Shown one piece after another: positions 1 through 9,877 of a DNA stretch of 64,000 bases. Within the stretch, counting starts at the first letter, position 1; every line of letters starts with the position of its first letter. The position numbers and the translations under genes were made by a program. The stretch lies in NCBI RefSeq assembly GCF_014334015.1, contig NZ_CP060488.1, positions 3,864,501-3,928,500 of the forward strand, given 5' to 3'. This DNA comes from Bacteroides sp. M10 (GTDB taxonomy: Bacteria; Bacteroidota; Bacteroidia; Bacteroidales; Bacteroidaceae). The notes below the pieces were generated by a model. That model searched no databases. It saw only the letters and a program-made list of their open reading frames with translations, and was not told the DNA's origin.

Positions 1-338
1 CTCCGGAAGAAGACGCAGCCCGTAGTTTGGTGCAACTGCTCGACTTCGGCACAAACATGGAAGGGTTCCGCATCGATCAGGATTATTATGTTGTGAAGTT
101 CACGGTTCCGAAGAAATTTGTAGGGTATTTTGTGAATGAGTTAAATCTGGATGAAGAGTTTCATTTAAAAATGATAGGCTTGAAACGGGCAAATAAGATA
201 ACCAATTGCCTGGGTATTTCTCTGACTGAACTTCATGTGAAGAATGAATTACCGGGGAATGAGAAAGTGGAAGAAGGAGATGAACTGGTTTGTTACGGCA
301 GATACCGAGATTTCCAAGCTTTTTGGAAAGCTATTTAA
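1..338 (+). CDS. TrkA/KtrA-type potassium channel regulatory protein, C-terminal part
   Basis: This is the 3' end of a gene that enters from the left; the frame is open from the first bases, so the ATG at 27 is internal. The visible ~110 residues start with a Pro-Glu-Glu-Asp-Ala-Ala-Arg stretch, as seen just before the C-terminal (RCK_C) domain of KtrA/TrkA proteins. The rest alternates beta strands with a Glu/Asp-rich segment and ends in 'EGDELVCYGRYRDFQAF', typical of RCK_C. In this family the protein is a cytoplasmic NAD/ATP-binding gate of a Ktr/Trk K+ uptake channel. The N-terminal Rossmann domain is outside the window, so the assignment rests on the C-terminal domain only. It converges on the next gene with a one-base gap between stop codons. 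Confidence 0.65.
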   Translation, partial: PEEDAARSLVQLLDFGTNMEGFRIDQDYYVVKFTVPKKFVGYFVNELNLDEEFHLKMIGLKRANKITNCLGISLTELHVKNELPGNEKVEEGDELVCYGRYRDFQAFWKAI

Positions 339-339
339 T

Positions 340-1266
340 TTATTGCATTTCCGGTTTGCATTGATGGATCGTTACAGGATGCACTTTAACTTTGCATGTC
401 GTAGATGTGAAATCAAGCTGCACAATCTGGCTTTGTGATGTTTCCGGTTTTCGTTGGTCGAATACAAAGTTGCCCAGACTATAAAAGATAGGCTTACCAT
501 TGAAATATTCCTCTTTCTGAATGATGTGCGGATGATGTCCGATGATAACATCCGCACCTGCACGAACGAGTCGGTGTGCTCCCTTTCTTTGGTTTAGAGT
601 AGGAGAGGATTGGTACTCAATTCCCCAATGGAGAATAACGACCACATAACTTTCGGGATTCTCTTGTTTGAAGTTCTTGATTTCCTCTTCTATTTCTTCC
701 GTGGTTTGCTGGCAAATACCGGGATCATTTTCTAAATATACCCAATTCTCCAAAGGAAGTGTAACTGAATTGAAGAGTGCTACTTTAATTTTTCCTTTCT
801 TTATCACTACGGGTTGGCAACTCTCGGAAGAAGTATTACCATATCCTATCGGAGTGATTCCTGCCGATAAGAGATGCTGATAAGTATCTGTCAATCCGCT
901 TCGTCCCTGATCCATAGTATGATTATTCGCTAAAGCCGCATGACTGATGCCGGCTTTAACCAATTCTTCCATCCATCTCGGTTCCGCGCGAAAGATATAT
1001 TTCTTGTGTAGCGGCGAACGAACCGAAGTGACGGGACATTCCAGGTTGATTACCGTAGCGTCCATTTGATGAAAGAGAGGAGCTACCGACGCAAATAAAT
1101 CTTCGACACCTCCCCGTTGAATTTGTTGGCGTACCCCTCTGTCCAGAAGAACATCTCCGGTGAAAGCGATAGAGAGACATTCTTCTGACGGGTGCTGGCA
1201 GGCAGTAAGCAATAACAGACCTATACTACCTATAATCCGGTTAATTCGGGAAAAGGATATTAGCAT
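340..1266 (-). CDS. CapA-family (PGA_cap) metallophosphatase-like lipoprotein
   Basis: 308 aa. It has an SPII signal peptide with the lipobox ending 'LLTAC' near residue 23, so it is likely a membrane lipoprotein. The body matches the PGA_cap/CapA calcineurin-like fold: 'FTGDVLLDRGVR' (metal-binding GD), 'INLECPVT', 'LANNHTMDQG' (Asn-His), 'VVILHWGIEY' and 'IIGHHPHIIQ'. These Asp/Asn/His residues are the expected metal ligands. In Bacillus the relatives act in poly-gamma-glutamate synthesis, but the Bacteroides substrate is unknown and no capB/capC genes are present. It overlaps the upstream DUF3160 gene by a few bases and is the last gene of a three-gene leftward lipoprotein operon. Confidence 0.85.
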   Translation of the reverse strand: MLISFSRINRIIGSIGLLLLTACQHPSEECLSIAFTGDVLLDRGVRQQIQRGGVEDLFASVAPLFHQMDATVINLECPVTSVRSPLHKKYIFRAEPRWMEELVKAGISHAALANNHTMDQGRSGLTDTYQHLLSAGITPIGYGNTSSESCQPVVIKKGKIKVALFNSVTLPLENWVYLENDPGICQQTTEEIEEEIKNFKQENPESYVVVILHWGIEYQSSPTLNQRKGAHRLVRAGADVIIGHHPHIIQKEEYFNGKPIFYSLGNFVFDQRKPETSQSQIVQLDFTSTTCKVKVHPVTIHQCKPEMQ

Positions 1267-3704
1267 CCTGAACTATAAAAAACTCTGTCATCTACTTTAG
1301 GTTCTTTCTCCAGCAGGATATTTTTCATCCATTCCGGGACGGCAGGTGCTTTCTTTTCTTCCAGCATTTTCTGCCACTCTTCGTCCGTGAGCCGGGTATC
1401 CAGTGGCTGGACAAACTCGTAGTAACTAAATGTGGCACCACGGGTAAGATAGAGATTGCCCTCTATTTCTACTACCACATAGATATTGTTGGCATTTCCT
1501 GTTGCCACATGCAGTACTCCATTCTTATCACATCCCCTCACGTTGCGGGTATAAATATCAGCCACTACAGCTATCGACTTGTCCGGACCTTGCACTAATG
1601 ACCAGTTATCCAGATGTAAATCAGGATCGAGCACAGACAGAGTGAAATATTCTATACTACTTCCCATATACTCAAGAGTGCGATATTCCTGTTCGGTCAG
1701 TTTTTCTCCCCGCAGTTCCTTTTCTGTTACTTGAATCAGAAAGCTGACATAGTCCTGCAACTGCTCTGTTTTTCCTTTCAAGTCATCCGTCAGGCAATTG
1801 CTTTGTTGCAGAACCAGTTGGGTGGCTTGCAGAATCCCTGACATTTTCTTCCAGAAAGGAAGATTCGGTTCTACATATCCCACTACGATCGGATCAGGAG
1901 GTCCGGCACCTCCACATTCTGCAGCCATGGGCTGTTCTCCGTAAAGGATCGCGTCATGCTTCAATTCAGCCCAAGATGCCAGAGCTGTATTCAGGTTCTT
2001 GTATCCCCATTCGGGTGTTTGCATAAATCCCGGCTGGTTCTTATCCGTTTTCTGCATGGTGAACAGACTTTTCATCCATAATTCGTAGACAGATACTTGT
2101 GCAGGCTGGGAAGCTTTGAATTTATCTTTCAGTTTTTGTAATTCTCCGGTATACTGGTTCCAGTTGCCCGCTTCTTTGTAAAAATCAGTCAGTAAAGTCT
2201 CGGCGGAGTTTACTCCGAAAGCGGCAAAGACATCCAATCCTTTCGGATAAGCACGTTTGCTGTTTGGGGTGACATCTACCAATTCCTGAAGTACTTCATT
2301 ATCTGCCAGATATCTTTGTGGCATAAAGTTGATTTTGTCCCGGCAGGAGATTTCTATTTTAGGTTTGATCCTGTTCTTGCTTTTTGCCAGTTCAATGAGC
2401 GCTTGATTCACCTTTTCTATTTGAACCGGAGTCAATGCATCTTCAGTATATTCTGCTTTATTTTTCTTCAGAATCTGTGCAATATCGAGAAGAGAAAGAT
2501 TATCAGTCTCACCCATCAGGAAAGTAAGTGGTGTATAGACGCGTTGGTATAGTTCCATTAGTGGTGTCCTGGTCATATCCTTATAAGTAGATAGTACGGT
2601 AGCCTGAAAGATTGCTTGTTTGAGTTGTTCTTGTTGTTCTCTGCAAAAACAGGCAGTTTGAAGCCACATCATAGCCTGAAAGTATGCCTGTAATTGGGGT
2701 TCACGGGTATAATGTCCGCGTGGTTTGAAAAGACTGTATGGGAAGTATGCATCTTTGTATGAAAGAAACTCCGAGAAATCATCTTCTTGTGCATTAATAT
2801 GTTCTATTTCCTGTTGATATGCTTTTTGATACTTAGCAGGGAGGCTGGGCGTTTCCTTTGTCAGCAAATAATAAGGGATAGCATAAAAAGTAGCGGCATA
2901 TTCTGCCATATCTTTCAGAGATTCGTCTTCTGTCTGGCGGGAGATGCTTATGCAAGTTGCGTTGAGTGATAGACATAGTCTTTCCAAAGTAGGAATAATG
3001 TGTTGTTTCTCCAGACTTTTCAGTACATAAGAGAAATACATGTGAAATGCCTGTAAATATAAGTCAGTGGTGATGAAATTGGGTACTTGGCGATAATCAT
3101 TTTCTTCGTAAGCATGAAACAACTGTAAGTTACTTCCCTCTGTAATGACAAAGTTGTTCTGTTGCAACTTGGCTAGTAATGCCTTGTCTATATCTTTGAA
3201 TTGGAACAGGTTGACTATATTATTTGCATTTCCTAAATAATAAGAGTCTCGTTGAGTAAACTGTTGCTGACGCATTTCTGCCATACGAGCATCGATGCGT
3301 TCTACGAAAGCCTTCTCTTCAGCCGTCAGTTTGACTTCATCATAGTTTTCCGGAAATTTATTCTCTCCGTCTGCCTCCGATTCATCCCATAACTTCCAGA
3401 CAAGATCATTATACCATTTCGTATTGGCCGAGAAGAAAGCATTGATGTCCGCTTCCATAAAATGATAACCATGTATAGCGTATGGATAACTACGTAATAA
3501 ACGTAACTCCTGAAAAGAGTAACGACTGATATCCTGCTTCAAATCAATAGATTGAGGTAGAACAGTATCGGTCAATAATGAGGTGGCAGTCATAACAGTA
3601 TCTTGTGCCGATGCCGTTGAGGTGTTTTTGTTCTTGTTCTTGCATCCGCAGAGAATAAGAATTAGTGTACAGGACAGTAATAATAGTCGTCTCATGTTTT
3701 TCAT
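1260..3704 (-). CDS. DUF3160 domain lipoprotein
   Basis: About 814 aa from the chosen start. The ATG at 3704 places 'MRRLLLLSCTLILILCGC', an SPII signal peptide with a lipobox Cys, near the N terminus; the frame is open up to 3755, but that would put a hydrophilic segment before the signal. DUF3160 hallmarks are visible: 'QVPNFITTDLYLQAFHMYFSY' in the first third and, near the C-terminal third, 'LASWAELKHDAILYGEQ' with 'GYVEPNLPFWKKM'. The function of the family is unknown. It is predicted to be a surface or periplasmic lipoprotein. It sits between a small FG-GAP-like lipoprotein and a CapA-like lipoprotein, and the three are probably co-transcribed. Confidence 0.8.
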   Translation of the reverse strand: MKNMRRLLLLSCTLILILCGCKNKNKNTSTASAQDTVMTATSLLTDTVLPQSIDLKQDISRYSFQELRLLRSYPYAIHGYHFMEADINAFFSANTKWYNDLVWKLWDESEADGENKFPENYDEVKLTAEEKAFVERIDARMAEMRQQQFTQRDSYYLGNANNIVNLFQFKDIDKALLAKLQQNNFVITEGSNLQLFHAYEENDYRQVPNFITTDLYLQAFHMYFSYVLKSLEKQHIIPTLERLCLSLNATCISISRQTEDESLKDMAEYAATFYAIPYYLLTKETPSLPAKYQKAYQQEIEHINAQEDDFSEFLSYKDAYFPYSLFKPRGHYTREPQLQAYFQAMMWLQTACFCREQQEQLKQAIFQATVLSTYKDMTRTPLMELYQRVYTPLTFLMGETDNLSLLDIAQILKKNKAEYTEDALTPVQIEKVNQALIELAKSKNRIKPKIEISCRDKINFMPQRYLADNEVLQELVDVTPNSKRAYPKGLDVFAAFGVNSAETLLTDFYKEAGNWNQYTGELQKLKDKFKASQPAQVSVYELWMKSLFTMQKTDKNQPGFMQTPEWGYKNLNTALASWAELKHDAILYGEQPMAAECGGAGPPDPIVVGYVEPNLPFWKKMSGILQATQLVLQQSNCLTDDLKGKTEQLQDYVSFLIQVTEKELRGEKLTEQEYRTLEYMGSSIEYFTLSVLDPDLHLDNWSLVQGPDKSIAVVADIYTRNVRGCDKNGVLHVATGNANNIYVVVEIEGNLYLTRGATFSYYEFVQPLDTRLTDEEWQKMLEEKKAPAVPEWMKNILLEKEPKVDDRVFYSSGC

Positions 3705-3744
3705 TATTCTATAAATTGCCATATATAAATGATAGTAGCTAACG

Positions 3745-4296
3745 TTAACGTTCAAGAATGCGTTTGGCCTCCTTTTCTTCTGTCTCGCGTTTCAGATATC
3801 CCTTAAAATCCAGACCAAAACCTCTCCATGCATATTCCGCTATCAGAAATTTTCCACTTCGTTCCCGTTCCATGGTGCGTATCAATACAGGAGTATGTTC
3901 ACGAATCACTTTAAAATCTTCCAAAGGTTGTGCTACCCTCGAACCTAACCAAAGTGGGCGGATATACGTTTCATCTGCAATCCGGTAAATGAATAACCGC
4001 TTGTCAGGTTTGGGATCGAATCGGGTAGGCTTGATAACCCCCACAATAATTTCCGGCATCCCGTCTCCTGTAACATCTCCATAATCAAATTGATAGACAG
4101 GGTAAGGCAATTTCCAAACAGAGTGGGAGGGTTGGTCTGTATTCAAATGAATGACATAGAGCGAATCAGATTCTTTGTTCAGAGATACTTCCATGTGTCT
4201 TTGATTTACTTGCCATTCAAACCTGTTTTCTTTCCGGCATGAACAGAACATCAGTAAAAGACCTGTAAAAATAAGGAAGTGAATCCTGTGCGACAT
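3745..4296 (-). CDS. Small lipoprotein with an FG-GAP/VCBS-like motif
   Basis: 183 aa with an SPII signal peptide ('LLLMFCSCRKE'). One segment, 'YGDVTGDGMPEIIVGV', has the D-x-[ST]-G-D-G-x-[PD]-E pattern of a calcium-binding FG-GAP/VCBS blade, but I see only one clear copy. The C terminus is rich in Arg and Glu. It is the first gene of the leftward operon with the DUF3160 and CapA-like genes. I do not recognise a specific family; a surface-exposed accessory lipoprotein is an inference. Confidence 0.6.
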   Translation of the reverse strand: MSHRIHFLIFTGLLLMFCSCRKENRFEWQVNQRHMEVSLNKESDSLYVIHLNTDQPSHSVWKLPYPVYQFDYGDVTGDGMPEIIVGVIKPTRFDPKPDKRLFIYRIADETYIRPLWLGSRVAQPLEDFKVIREHTPVLIRTMERERSGKFLIAEYAWRGFGLDFKGYLKRETEEKEAKRILER

Positions 4297-4316
4297 ATCT
4301 GTAACGTTTTCTTTGG

Positions 4317-4324
4317 CAAAGATA
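4317..4324 (-). promoter_or_regulatory. Bacteroides -7 element upstream of the lipoprotein operon
   Basis: On the minus strand this reads TATCTTTG, an exact match to the Bacteroides -7 consensus TAnnTTTG, 21 bases upstream of the start at 4296. I see no clear TTTG -33 element at the usual 19-21 nt distance, so this is a moderate call. Confidence 0.45.
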
Positions 4325-4390
4325 GATATTAACCTGTATTTACCTGCTTCTTTTCTCGTAAAAGTGAAAAGTCCAGTATATTATATATGA

Positions 4391-4430
4391 AAACCACCGG
4401 ACTTCTCTTTAGTTAAGAAATCCGGTGGCT
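4391..4430 (-). terminator. Rho-independent terminator after the galactan PUL
   Basis: An 8-bp inverted repeat (CCACCGGA at 4394-4401, TCCGGTGG at 4421-4428) is followed on the minus strand by TTTT. It lies about 30 bases past the stop codon of the GH2 gene, the last gene of the leftward PUL. Confidence 0.8.
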
Positions 4431-4455
4431 TATCAGATTTTATAAAGCGTATGCT

Positions 4456-6903
4456 TTATTTCGTTTGAATACGAATATTTCCGGCTTTCACTCCATTTGC
4501 TTTGGCTGTAAATACAATTTCTCCGGCAGTTTCACCAGCTTGTATGATAGCTGTCAACATTCCGTTGAAAGCATGCATCTTCGGAAGATGGAATTGTTCC
4601 AGGTTCGTCGGATCGCCATTGGCAGCAGCACGATATTTACCAGCTCCCTTTGCAGAGAAGTTTATCTGACGATTATCAGTAGGGCATAGGTTACCATCTT
4701 TGTCTACGACTTTCACAGTCACATACGCTAAGTCTTTTCCGTCTGCAGTCAATTCGTTACGGTTGCTGACCAATTCGATGTGATGAGGTTTTCCGGCAGT
4801 GCGAACCACTTTTTCCGCTACAGCTTTTCCATCTTTGTTATAGGCTACTACTTTTACTTCTCCCGGTTCATATACAGCATCCATCCACATCAGACGATAG
4901 CGGTTCTTCAACGAACTATTATTCTTGCTTTGTTTACCATAACTTTTACCGTTGATAAACAGTTCGGCTGTAGGATAGTTGGTATATACAAATATAGGAG
5001 TCACTTCGCCTTCACGTCCCGGCCATGTCCAGTGAGGCAGAATATGCAAAGTTTCCGCATCCTTATTCCATACACTGCGATACAAGTAATAGCGGTCTTT
5101 AGGCAGACTGGCAAGGTCGATAATACCAAACATGGAACTGTGATTGGGCCATGCATCCGTATCATAAGGTGATGGTTCACCCAGATAGTCAAATCCTGTC
5201 CATACAAATTGTCCGATTGTCCAATGGTTATCGTCGGCCAGTGCAAAGTCCTCATCCGGAATATTTGACCATGAACAGGCTTCTACATCATAAGAGGAAC
5301 ATTGATGGTCTTCATATTTGGTACTTTTCTTATCCTCTACCGGGAATTTGTATACCCCACGTGAACTGACAGTAGAAGCAGTCTCACTACCCAGAATCAG
5401 ATTCTGCGGGAGTTGGTCATAAGATTCTTTATAGCGTTGGGTACGGTAATTAAGTCCCGGAATGTCAATCATGGCTGCAAATCCGTTCGCAAGTACACAA
5501 GTAACCTGATCCATTCCGCAGGTGACAGGACGTGTCGGATCTTCTCGGTGGCAAATGTCTTGTAGGAATTTAGCCACTTTATAGCCGACAGGGCTACATT
5601 GGGTTGGCACTTCATTACCGATACTCCACATAATCACACACGGGTTATTCCGATAATTATGGAGCATATTTACCATATCACGTTCCGCCCATTCATTGAA
5701 ATAACGGTGATAACCGTTTTCACACTTGGCAATGTCCCATTCATCGAACGGTTCAATCATCATCATAAATCCCATTTCGTCACACAACGCTACGAGTTCG
5801 GGAGTCGGCATATTATGAGAAGTACGGATAGCGTCACATCCCATATCTTTCAGCAATGTAAGTTGATGGCGAAGCGCTGCCACATTAATAGCGGCACCCA
5901 GCGGACCTAAATCATGGTGATTACATACCCCTTGGAATTTGCGATGTTTTCCGTTCAGATAGAAACCCTTATCAGCGATATATTCAATGCTGCGGATACC
6001 GAAACGTGTCGTGTAAGTATCCACCAGTTTATCATCTGCGTAAATTTTGGAAACAGCCTTGTAGAGTGACGGACTTTCCGGTGACCAGAGTTCGGGCGCA
6101 TTTACAATAAAGTTTTGTTCGAATGGTTGTCCGTGATTAATGCGGCTCGTATTCTCTTTGCTGGTAACCACTTTTCCGTCCGGAGAAAGAATCTCTGTCT
6201 CTATACGGATTTGTGTTTTCTCACCGGCATTATCAATCTTCGTTTGAAGACGTACGGCTGCAAAGTCCTTGCTGACATGAGGAGTTGTGATTTGTGTTCC
6301 CCATACAGGCACGTGCACTTTATCAGTCACGATCAGATGCACATTACGATACAAACCTGCTCCCGGATACCAACGCGAGGACTGCGGACGATTTTCCAAA
6401 CGTACGGCCAGCGTATTATTCTTTCCGTCTTTGTTTAATAAAGACGTCACGTTACAGTGGAAAGAGTTGTAGCCGAAAGGCCAGAAACAAGCTTCTTTTC
6501 CATTTACATAGACACGTGCCTCACTCATGGCGCCATCAAAGAGCAGCGTCACCTCCTTATCGGCAGGAGCATCAAAACTGGTTCGATACCATCCGGTGCC
6601 TACATAAGGGAGCCCACCGGTACGTCCTGTTTTCAAGGAAGCCTTTTTCTCGAAGTTCTGTGTTACAGCTACATTCTGCAGGTCATTATTCATATCGAAT
6701 GGACCGAAAATCGCCCAATCATGCGGAATAACAACCGACTCCCATTTAGTGTCATTAAACTCCGGCTGGCTAGCCTCATTAAAATCTCCTTTACTGAATT
6801 TCCAGTTTTTCTCGAGCAGCGTCTCACTGCGTTGCGCTTGCAATGTGCAAGCGGCGCCCATCAAAAGTACAGCTAATAACTGTTTTTGGTGTTTCATGTT
6901 CAT
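4456..6903 (-). CDS. GH2 beta-galactosidase (galactan PUL)
   Basis: 815 aa with a cleavable signal peptide (to about 'LQAQ', residue 24), so likely periplasmic. The domain order is typical of GH2: N-terminal jelly roll with 'IPHDWAIFGPFD', a middle Ig-like domain, the TIM barrel from 'GVCNHHDLGPLG' with 'AIRTSHNMP', then C-terminal DUF4982-like and Ig-like domains. The acid/base Glu is in 'MWSIGNEVP' (about residue 430) and the nucleophile Glu is in 'ILGSETAST' (about residue 504). Enzymes of this type remove terminal beta-linked galactose. As the last gene of this PUL it would convert galactooligosaccharides released by the GH53 enzyme to galactose. It corresponds in order to B. thetaiotaomicron BT4667 (from memory). 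Confidence 0.9.
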   Translation of the reverse strand: MNMKHQKQLLAVLLMGAACTLQAQRSETLLEKNWKFSKGDFNEASQPEFNDTKWESVVIPHDWAIFGPFDMNNDLQNVAVTQNFEKKASLKTGRTGGLPYVGTGWYRTSFDAPADKEVTLLFDGAMSEARVYVNGKEACFWPFGYNSFHCNVTSLLNKDGKNNTLAVRLENRPQSSRWYPGAGLYRNVHLIVTDKVHVPVWGTQITTPHVSKDFAAVRLQTKIDNAGEKTQIRIETEILSPDGKVVTSKENTSRINHGQPFEQNFIVNAPELWSPESPSLYKAVSKIYADDKLVDTYTTRFGIRSIEYIADKGFYLNGKHRKFQGVCNHHDLGPLGAAINVAALRHQLTLLKDMGCDAIRTSHNMPTPELVALCDEMGFMMMIEPFDEWDIAKCENGYHRYFNEWAERDMVNMLHNYRNNPCVIMWSIGNEVPTQCSPVGYKVAKFLQDICHREDPTRPVTCGMDQVTCVLANGFAAMIDIPGLNYRTQRYKESYDQLPQNLILGSETASTVSSRGVYKFPVEDKKSTKYEDHQCSSYDVEACSWSNIPDEDFALADDNHWTIGQFVWTGFDYLGEPSPYDTDAWPNHSSMFGIIDLASLPKDRYYLYRSVWNKDAETLHILPHWTWPGREGEVTPIFVYTNYPTAELFINGKSYGKQSKNNSSLKNRYRLMWMDAVYEPGEVKVVAYNKDGKAVAEKVVRTAGKPHHIELVSNRNELTADGKDLAYVTVKVVDKDGNLCPTDNRQINFSAKGAGKYRAAANGDPTNLEQFHLPKMHAFNGMLTAIIQAGETAGEIVFTAKANGVKAGNIRIQTK

Positions 6904-6968
6904 TTTTGCTTTTCAGGTATAAAATATTTTGGATTCGGGGTAAAGTTATAAAAAATGATTCAATAATC

Positions 6969-8054
6969 TTATCTCTTGAAAGCATTAAATGCGCTGGTCG
7001 GTTTACCACTGTCGTCAAACATGCCTTTTCCATAGTTCTTCCAACCACCATAACTCTGCGGTTCCCAAGAGAATACACCAAGGCATTGTTCCACTTGTTT
7101 GGCTTTCGTCATAAAGTCTGTGAAAAAGTCTTCAGCTTCGGAATAGTCCCAGGGAATACCAATTTCGCACATCATCACCGGAGTGTTGTATTTGGCAATC
7201 AGACTTTTCATATTGGCAATACATTTGTTGTTCATATCTTCCCAATCATCGGCTGCTCCCTCTGTCGGGTACATATCCGGATAAAGAGACATGCCGATGA
7301 CATCCCATTTGGCATTGTTGTCATGCAAATAACCGAAAATCCGGTTGTATAGATTGGCATCATTTCCTTGGTCGAGGTGTACAATCACTTTCGCATTCGG
7401 ATAAATCTCTTTAACAGCATTGTAGCCGGAGTTAATGAATTTCGCAAAGTTTTTAATACCGTCACTACTCGTTGTTTGTCCGGTGGGGAATAGCATGCCC
7501 TGATGAGTTTCATTACCCACTTGCACCCATTCCACATCAATACCCATCTCTTTGATTGCACCGAGTACATCTTTGGTATGGTCGGCAATCGCCTGCTCCA
7601 GTTCTTCTACCGTATAATTTTCCCAGGCTTTGGGTTTGGCTTGCTGAACAGGATCGGCCCATCTGTCACTGTAATGGAAGTCGATCATCAGGCGATAGCC
7701 CAAATTGTGTGCTCTCCATGCTTTGAGCAATACGTCACCCTTATTGCACCAGCCTTTTACATCTTCCGTGTCATTTTCCGGGTTCACCCATACACGTAGA
7801 CGAATTGCATTTATACCCAGGTCACGAAGCAGAGACATACATTCCTGTTCTTTTCCATCGGAGGTATAGAATTTATATCCGGAACTTTCCATTTCCGACA
7901 GCCAACTGACATCAGCTCCCCGGGCGAAGCCGGACATATCATAAGTGGTTTCCGTCTTTTCCGGGAAAGTCGGAGTATCATTATCATCATCACAAGCGGT
8001 GAAGATGCTTCCGCAAAGTAGTGCGGAAGCTATCATTATATATTTTCGTATCAT
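6969..8054 (-). CDS. GH53 arabinogalactan endo-beta-1,4-galactanase, lipoprotein
   Basis: About 361 aa from the ATG at 8054, which directly precedes the SPII signal 'ASALLCGSIFTAC'; the frame extends to 8081, but that adds a charged segment. GH53 motifs are clear: 'FARGADVSWL' at the start of the barrel, 'LRDLGINAIRLRVWVNP', 'LMIDFHYSDRWADP', the acid/base Glu in 'VQVGNETHQG' and the nucleophile Glu in 'MMCEIGIPW'. GH53 enzymes cleave internal beta-1,4-galactosyl bonds of pectic galactan (RG-I side chains). As a lipoprotein it is probably displayed on the cell surface, making oligosaccharides for import through the SusC/D pair. It lies between the SusE-like binding protein and the GH2 gene in the PUL operon. 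Confidence 0.93.
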   Translation of the reverse strand: MIRKYIMIASALLCGSIFTACDDDNDTPTFPEKTETTYDMSGFARGADVSWLSEMESSGYKFYTSDGKEQECMSLLRDLGINAIRLRVWVNPENDTEDVKGWCNKGDVLLKAWRAHNLGYRLMIDFHYSDRWADPVQQAKPKAWENYTVEELEQAIADHTKDVLGAIKEMGIDVEWVQVGNETHQGMLFPTGQTTSSDGIKNFAKFINSGYNAVKEIYPNAKVIVHLDQGNDANLYNRIFGYLHDNNAKWDVIGMSLYPDMYPTEGAADDWEDMNNKCIANMKSLIAKYNTPVMMCEIGIPWDYSEAEDFFTDFMTKAKQVEQCLGVFSWEPQSYGGWKNYGKGMFDDSGKPTSAFNAFKR

Positions 8055-8099
8055 AGTGATTCTGTTGAATTTAATAATCATGTTGTTGAACTTAGAATG

Positions 8100-9854
8100 T
8101 TATTCAGTGATTTCAGTCATTGTAAACTCCATCTTGTTGAGATCCAACGTAATGAGATATTTACCCTCCTTGGCGGGTTTTATGTTATCACCATTTTGGT
8201 CACTTAGATAGAGCCCGCTTTCAGAAGTATAGTACAATCTCCAGTCCCAGTTAATCTGATCGGAATTCGTATTCATGAGGAAGTAGAATCCGTCACCGAT
8301 AGTGGCGATATCGCATTCTGCACTCCATATTCCGGTTTCCTCATTATATATCATCAGGTCTTTAGCCGTTGACCAGCCATTGAAAGTTCCATATACATTG
8401 ATTTGTTTGATTTCAGTAGGCTTCCAGGTTAAGTTGACATAATCTACTTCGATTGTATAACTTTTCTTGCCGGAACCATCGAACCAGATGTTGTAATGCT
8501 CTCCTGTTGTAAGAGCAAGGCTATAAAGATTGTTGGGATCAGAGCCATACCATGTGTCTGTTGATGGGTCTACTATCTGGAAGTTTTCATCGCTGACGGT
8601 TTGGAATACAGTGCGATAAGTTCCTGCAGTTTTACCGGGTTCAAGTTTGCGGTATAACTTTCCCCACCATGAGTCGGCACCTTGCATTTCTAGATAAGAG
8701 GGATAAGTCGGTTCTACACTTCCTCCTTCCGTCACTTCCACTTTCCATGCTTGCGGGTTGTTCAGGTCAATAATCAATGTACATTCTCCGGCTGCTGGTA
8801 CGTTTACTGTAATATTTCCGGCAGAAACATTCGTTCCAGTATTGAATGTCAATTCATTAGCAGAACCACTAAAGGCGAAAGAAGTATCTTTGGCTTTCGT
8901 ATCGTCAATGCTGTTATCAGCTCCGCTGACGCTGGTGTTATCATATAGTTTACCTGTTCCATTCATCTGAATATTGATAGTGCCGGCTCCTGTAGCAGTA
9001 AATATACCCTGCCATTGATTCTTGTCACGTTTGTATTCCATCGTGATACCTCCGTCGATGCCACTTACATTGAGTGTTGGCATCCATAAAGCAGTCCATA
9101 GTTTTTTGGTGGTATTGACATTCGTATAGTAACAGCCTGATTGACCGGGGAACCACAAATCCCACGTTCCTTCAGCAGCATCAGTTGTCAGGAAGAACGG
9201 AGTAGCCGTACTACCTGATTTGGCTGTGTGCCAAACAGTACCATCGGCTTCCTGTAGATAGAAACCCTCCCAAGAAGTGGCTCCCATAAAGCCGATATAG
9301 TTGCCATCCGCATTGGCTGCATACAGATCTTTTCCTGAATCCTTGCCGTCTCCCTTATTGATAATATTGGCAAATCGCATATCAATTTCATAAGGAGTAA
9401 CCATGACTTTTACCACATTACTGTATACAGGAGCGATGTTACTTCCGTTTCTTCCGGCAAGCCGGAAATAGAGCGGCGCTTCTTCTTCGGGAGTAGCTTT
9501 CAACTGATAAGCGACGATATTTAAGGCGGAGACAGAGTACGTCTTTGATACTCCACTTTCGGTCGTTTCCAGAATCTGCCCGGAGAAATCTTCCGTGCGT
9601 GAAACCTGTACGGAAGTTTGTACACCGGTGGTAGGCTGGTATCTTGAATCGCTCACTTGCAGCGTCTGGTCAGTCCAGGCAAGCGACAAAGCATAAAACT
9701 TAGCTGTCTCCTTTGTCAGTACGACAGAACTGGCAGAAGCTATCAATTCGTTCTCTTCCGGGCTGGAGAGAAAATAGGTATCCCCATCTTTCTCGCAAGC
9801 ACCTAGTAATAGGAGAGCGGAAAGTAAAGTGAATAGATTATTTAGTTTTTTCAT
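8100..9854 (-). CDS. SusE/SusF-like surface glycan-binding lipoprotein
   Basis: 584 aa with an SPII lipobox ('LLLGACEKDG'). The N-terminal ~130 residues match the SusE domain pattern ('ENELIASASSVVLTKETAKFYALSLAWT'). C-terminal modules are beta-rich with many exposed aromatics, including 'SYLEMQGADSWWGKLY' and 'INVYGTFNGWSTAKDLMIYN', the latter resembling the starch/glucan-binding modules of SusE/F. It is likely an outer-membrane, surface-exposed galactan-binding protein that feeds substrate to the SusC/SusD transporter. It sits 23 bases downstream of susD, the usual position. Ligand specificity for beta-1,4-galactan is inferred from the neighbouring GH53 and GH2 genes. Confidence 0.82.
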   Translation of the reverse strand: MKKLNNLFTLLSALLLLGACEKDGDTYFLSSPEENELIASASSVVLTKETAKFYALSLAWTDQTLQVSDSRYQPTTGVQTSVQVSRTEDFSGQILETTESGVSKTYSVSALNIVAYQLKATPEEEAPLYFRLAGRNGSNIAPVYSNVVKVMVTPYEIDMRFANIINKGDGKDSGKDLYAANADGNYIGFMGATSWEGFYLQEADGTVWHTAKSGSTATPFFLTTDAAEGTWDLWFPGQSGCYYTNVNTTKKLWTALWMPTLNVSGIDGGITMEYKRDKNQWQGIFTATGAGTINIQMNGTGKLYDNTSVSGADNSIDDTKAKDTSFAFSGSANELTFNTGTNVSAGNITVNVPAAGECTLIIDLNNPQAWKVEVTEGGSVEPTYPSYLEMQGADSWWGKLYRKLEPGKTAGTYRTVFQTVSDENFQIVDPSTDTWYGSDPNNLYSLALTTGEHYNIWFDGSGKKSYTIEVDYVNLTWKPTEIKQINVYGTFNGWSTAKDLMIYNEETGIWSAECDIATIGDGFYFLMNTNSDQINWDWRLYYTSESGLYLSDQNGDNIKPAKEGKYLITLDLNKMEFTMTEITE

Positions 9855-9877
9855 ATCGTTGTTCCGTATTAATATGA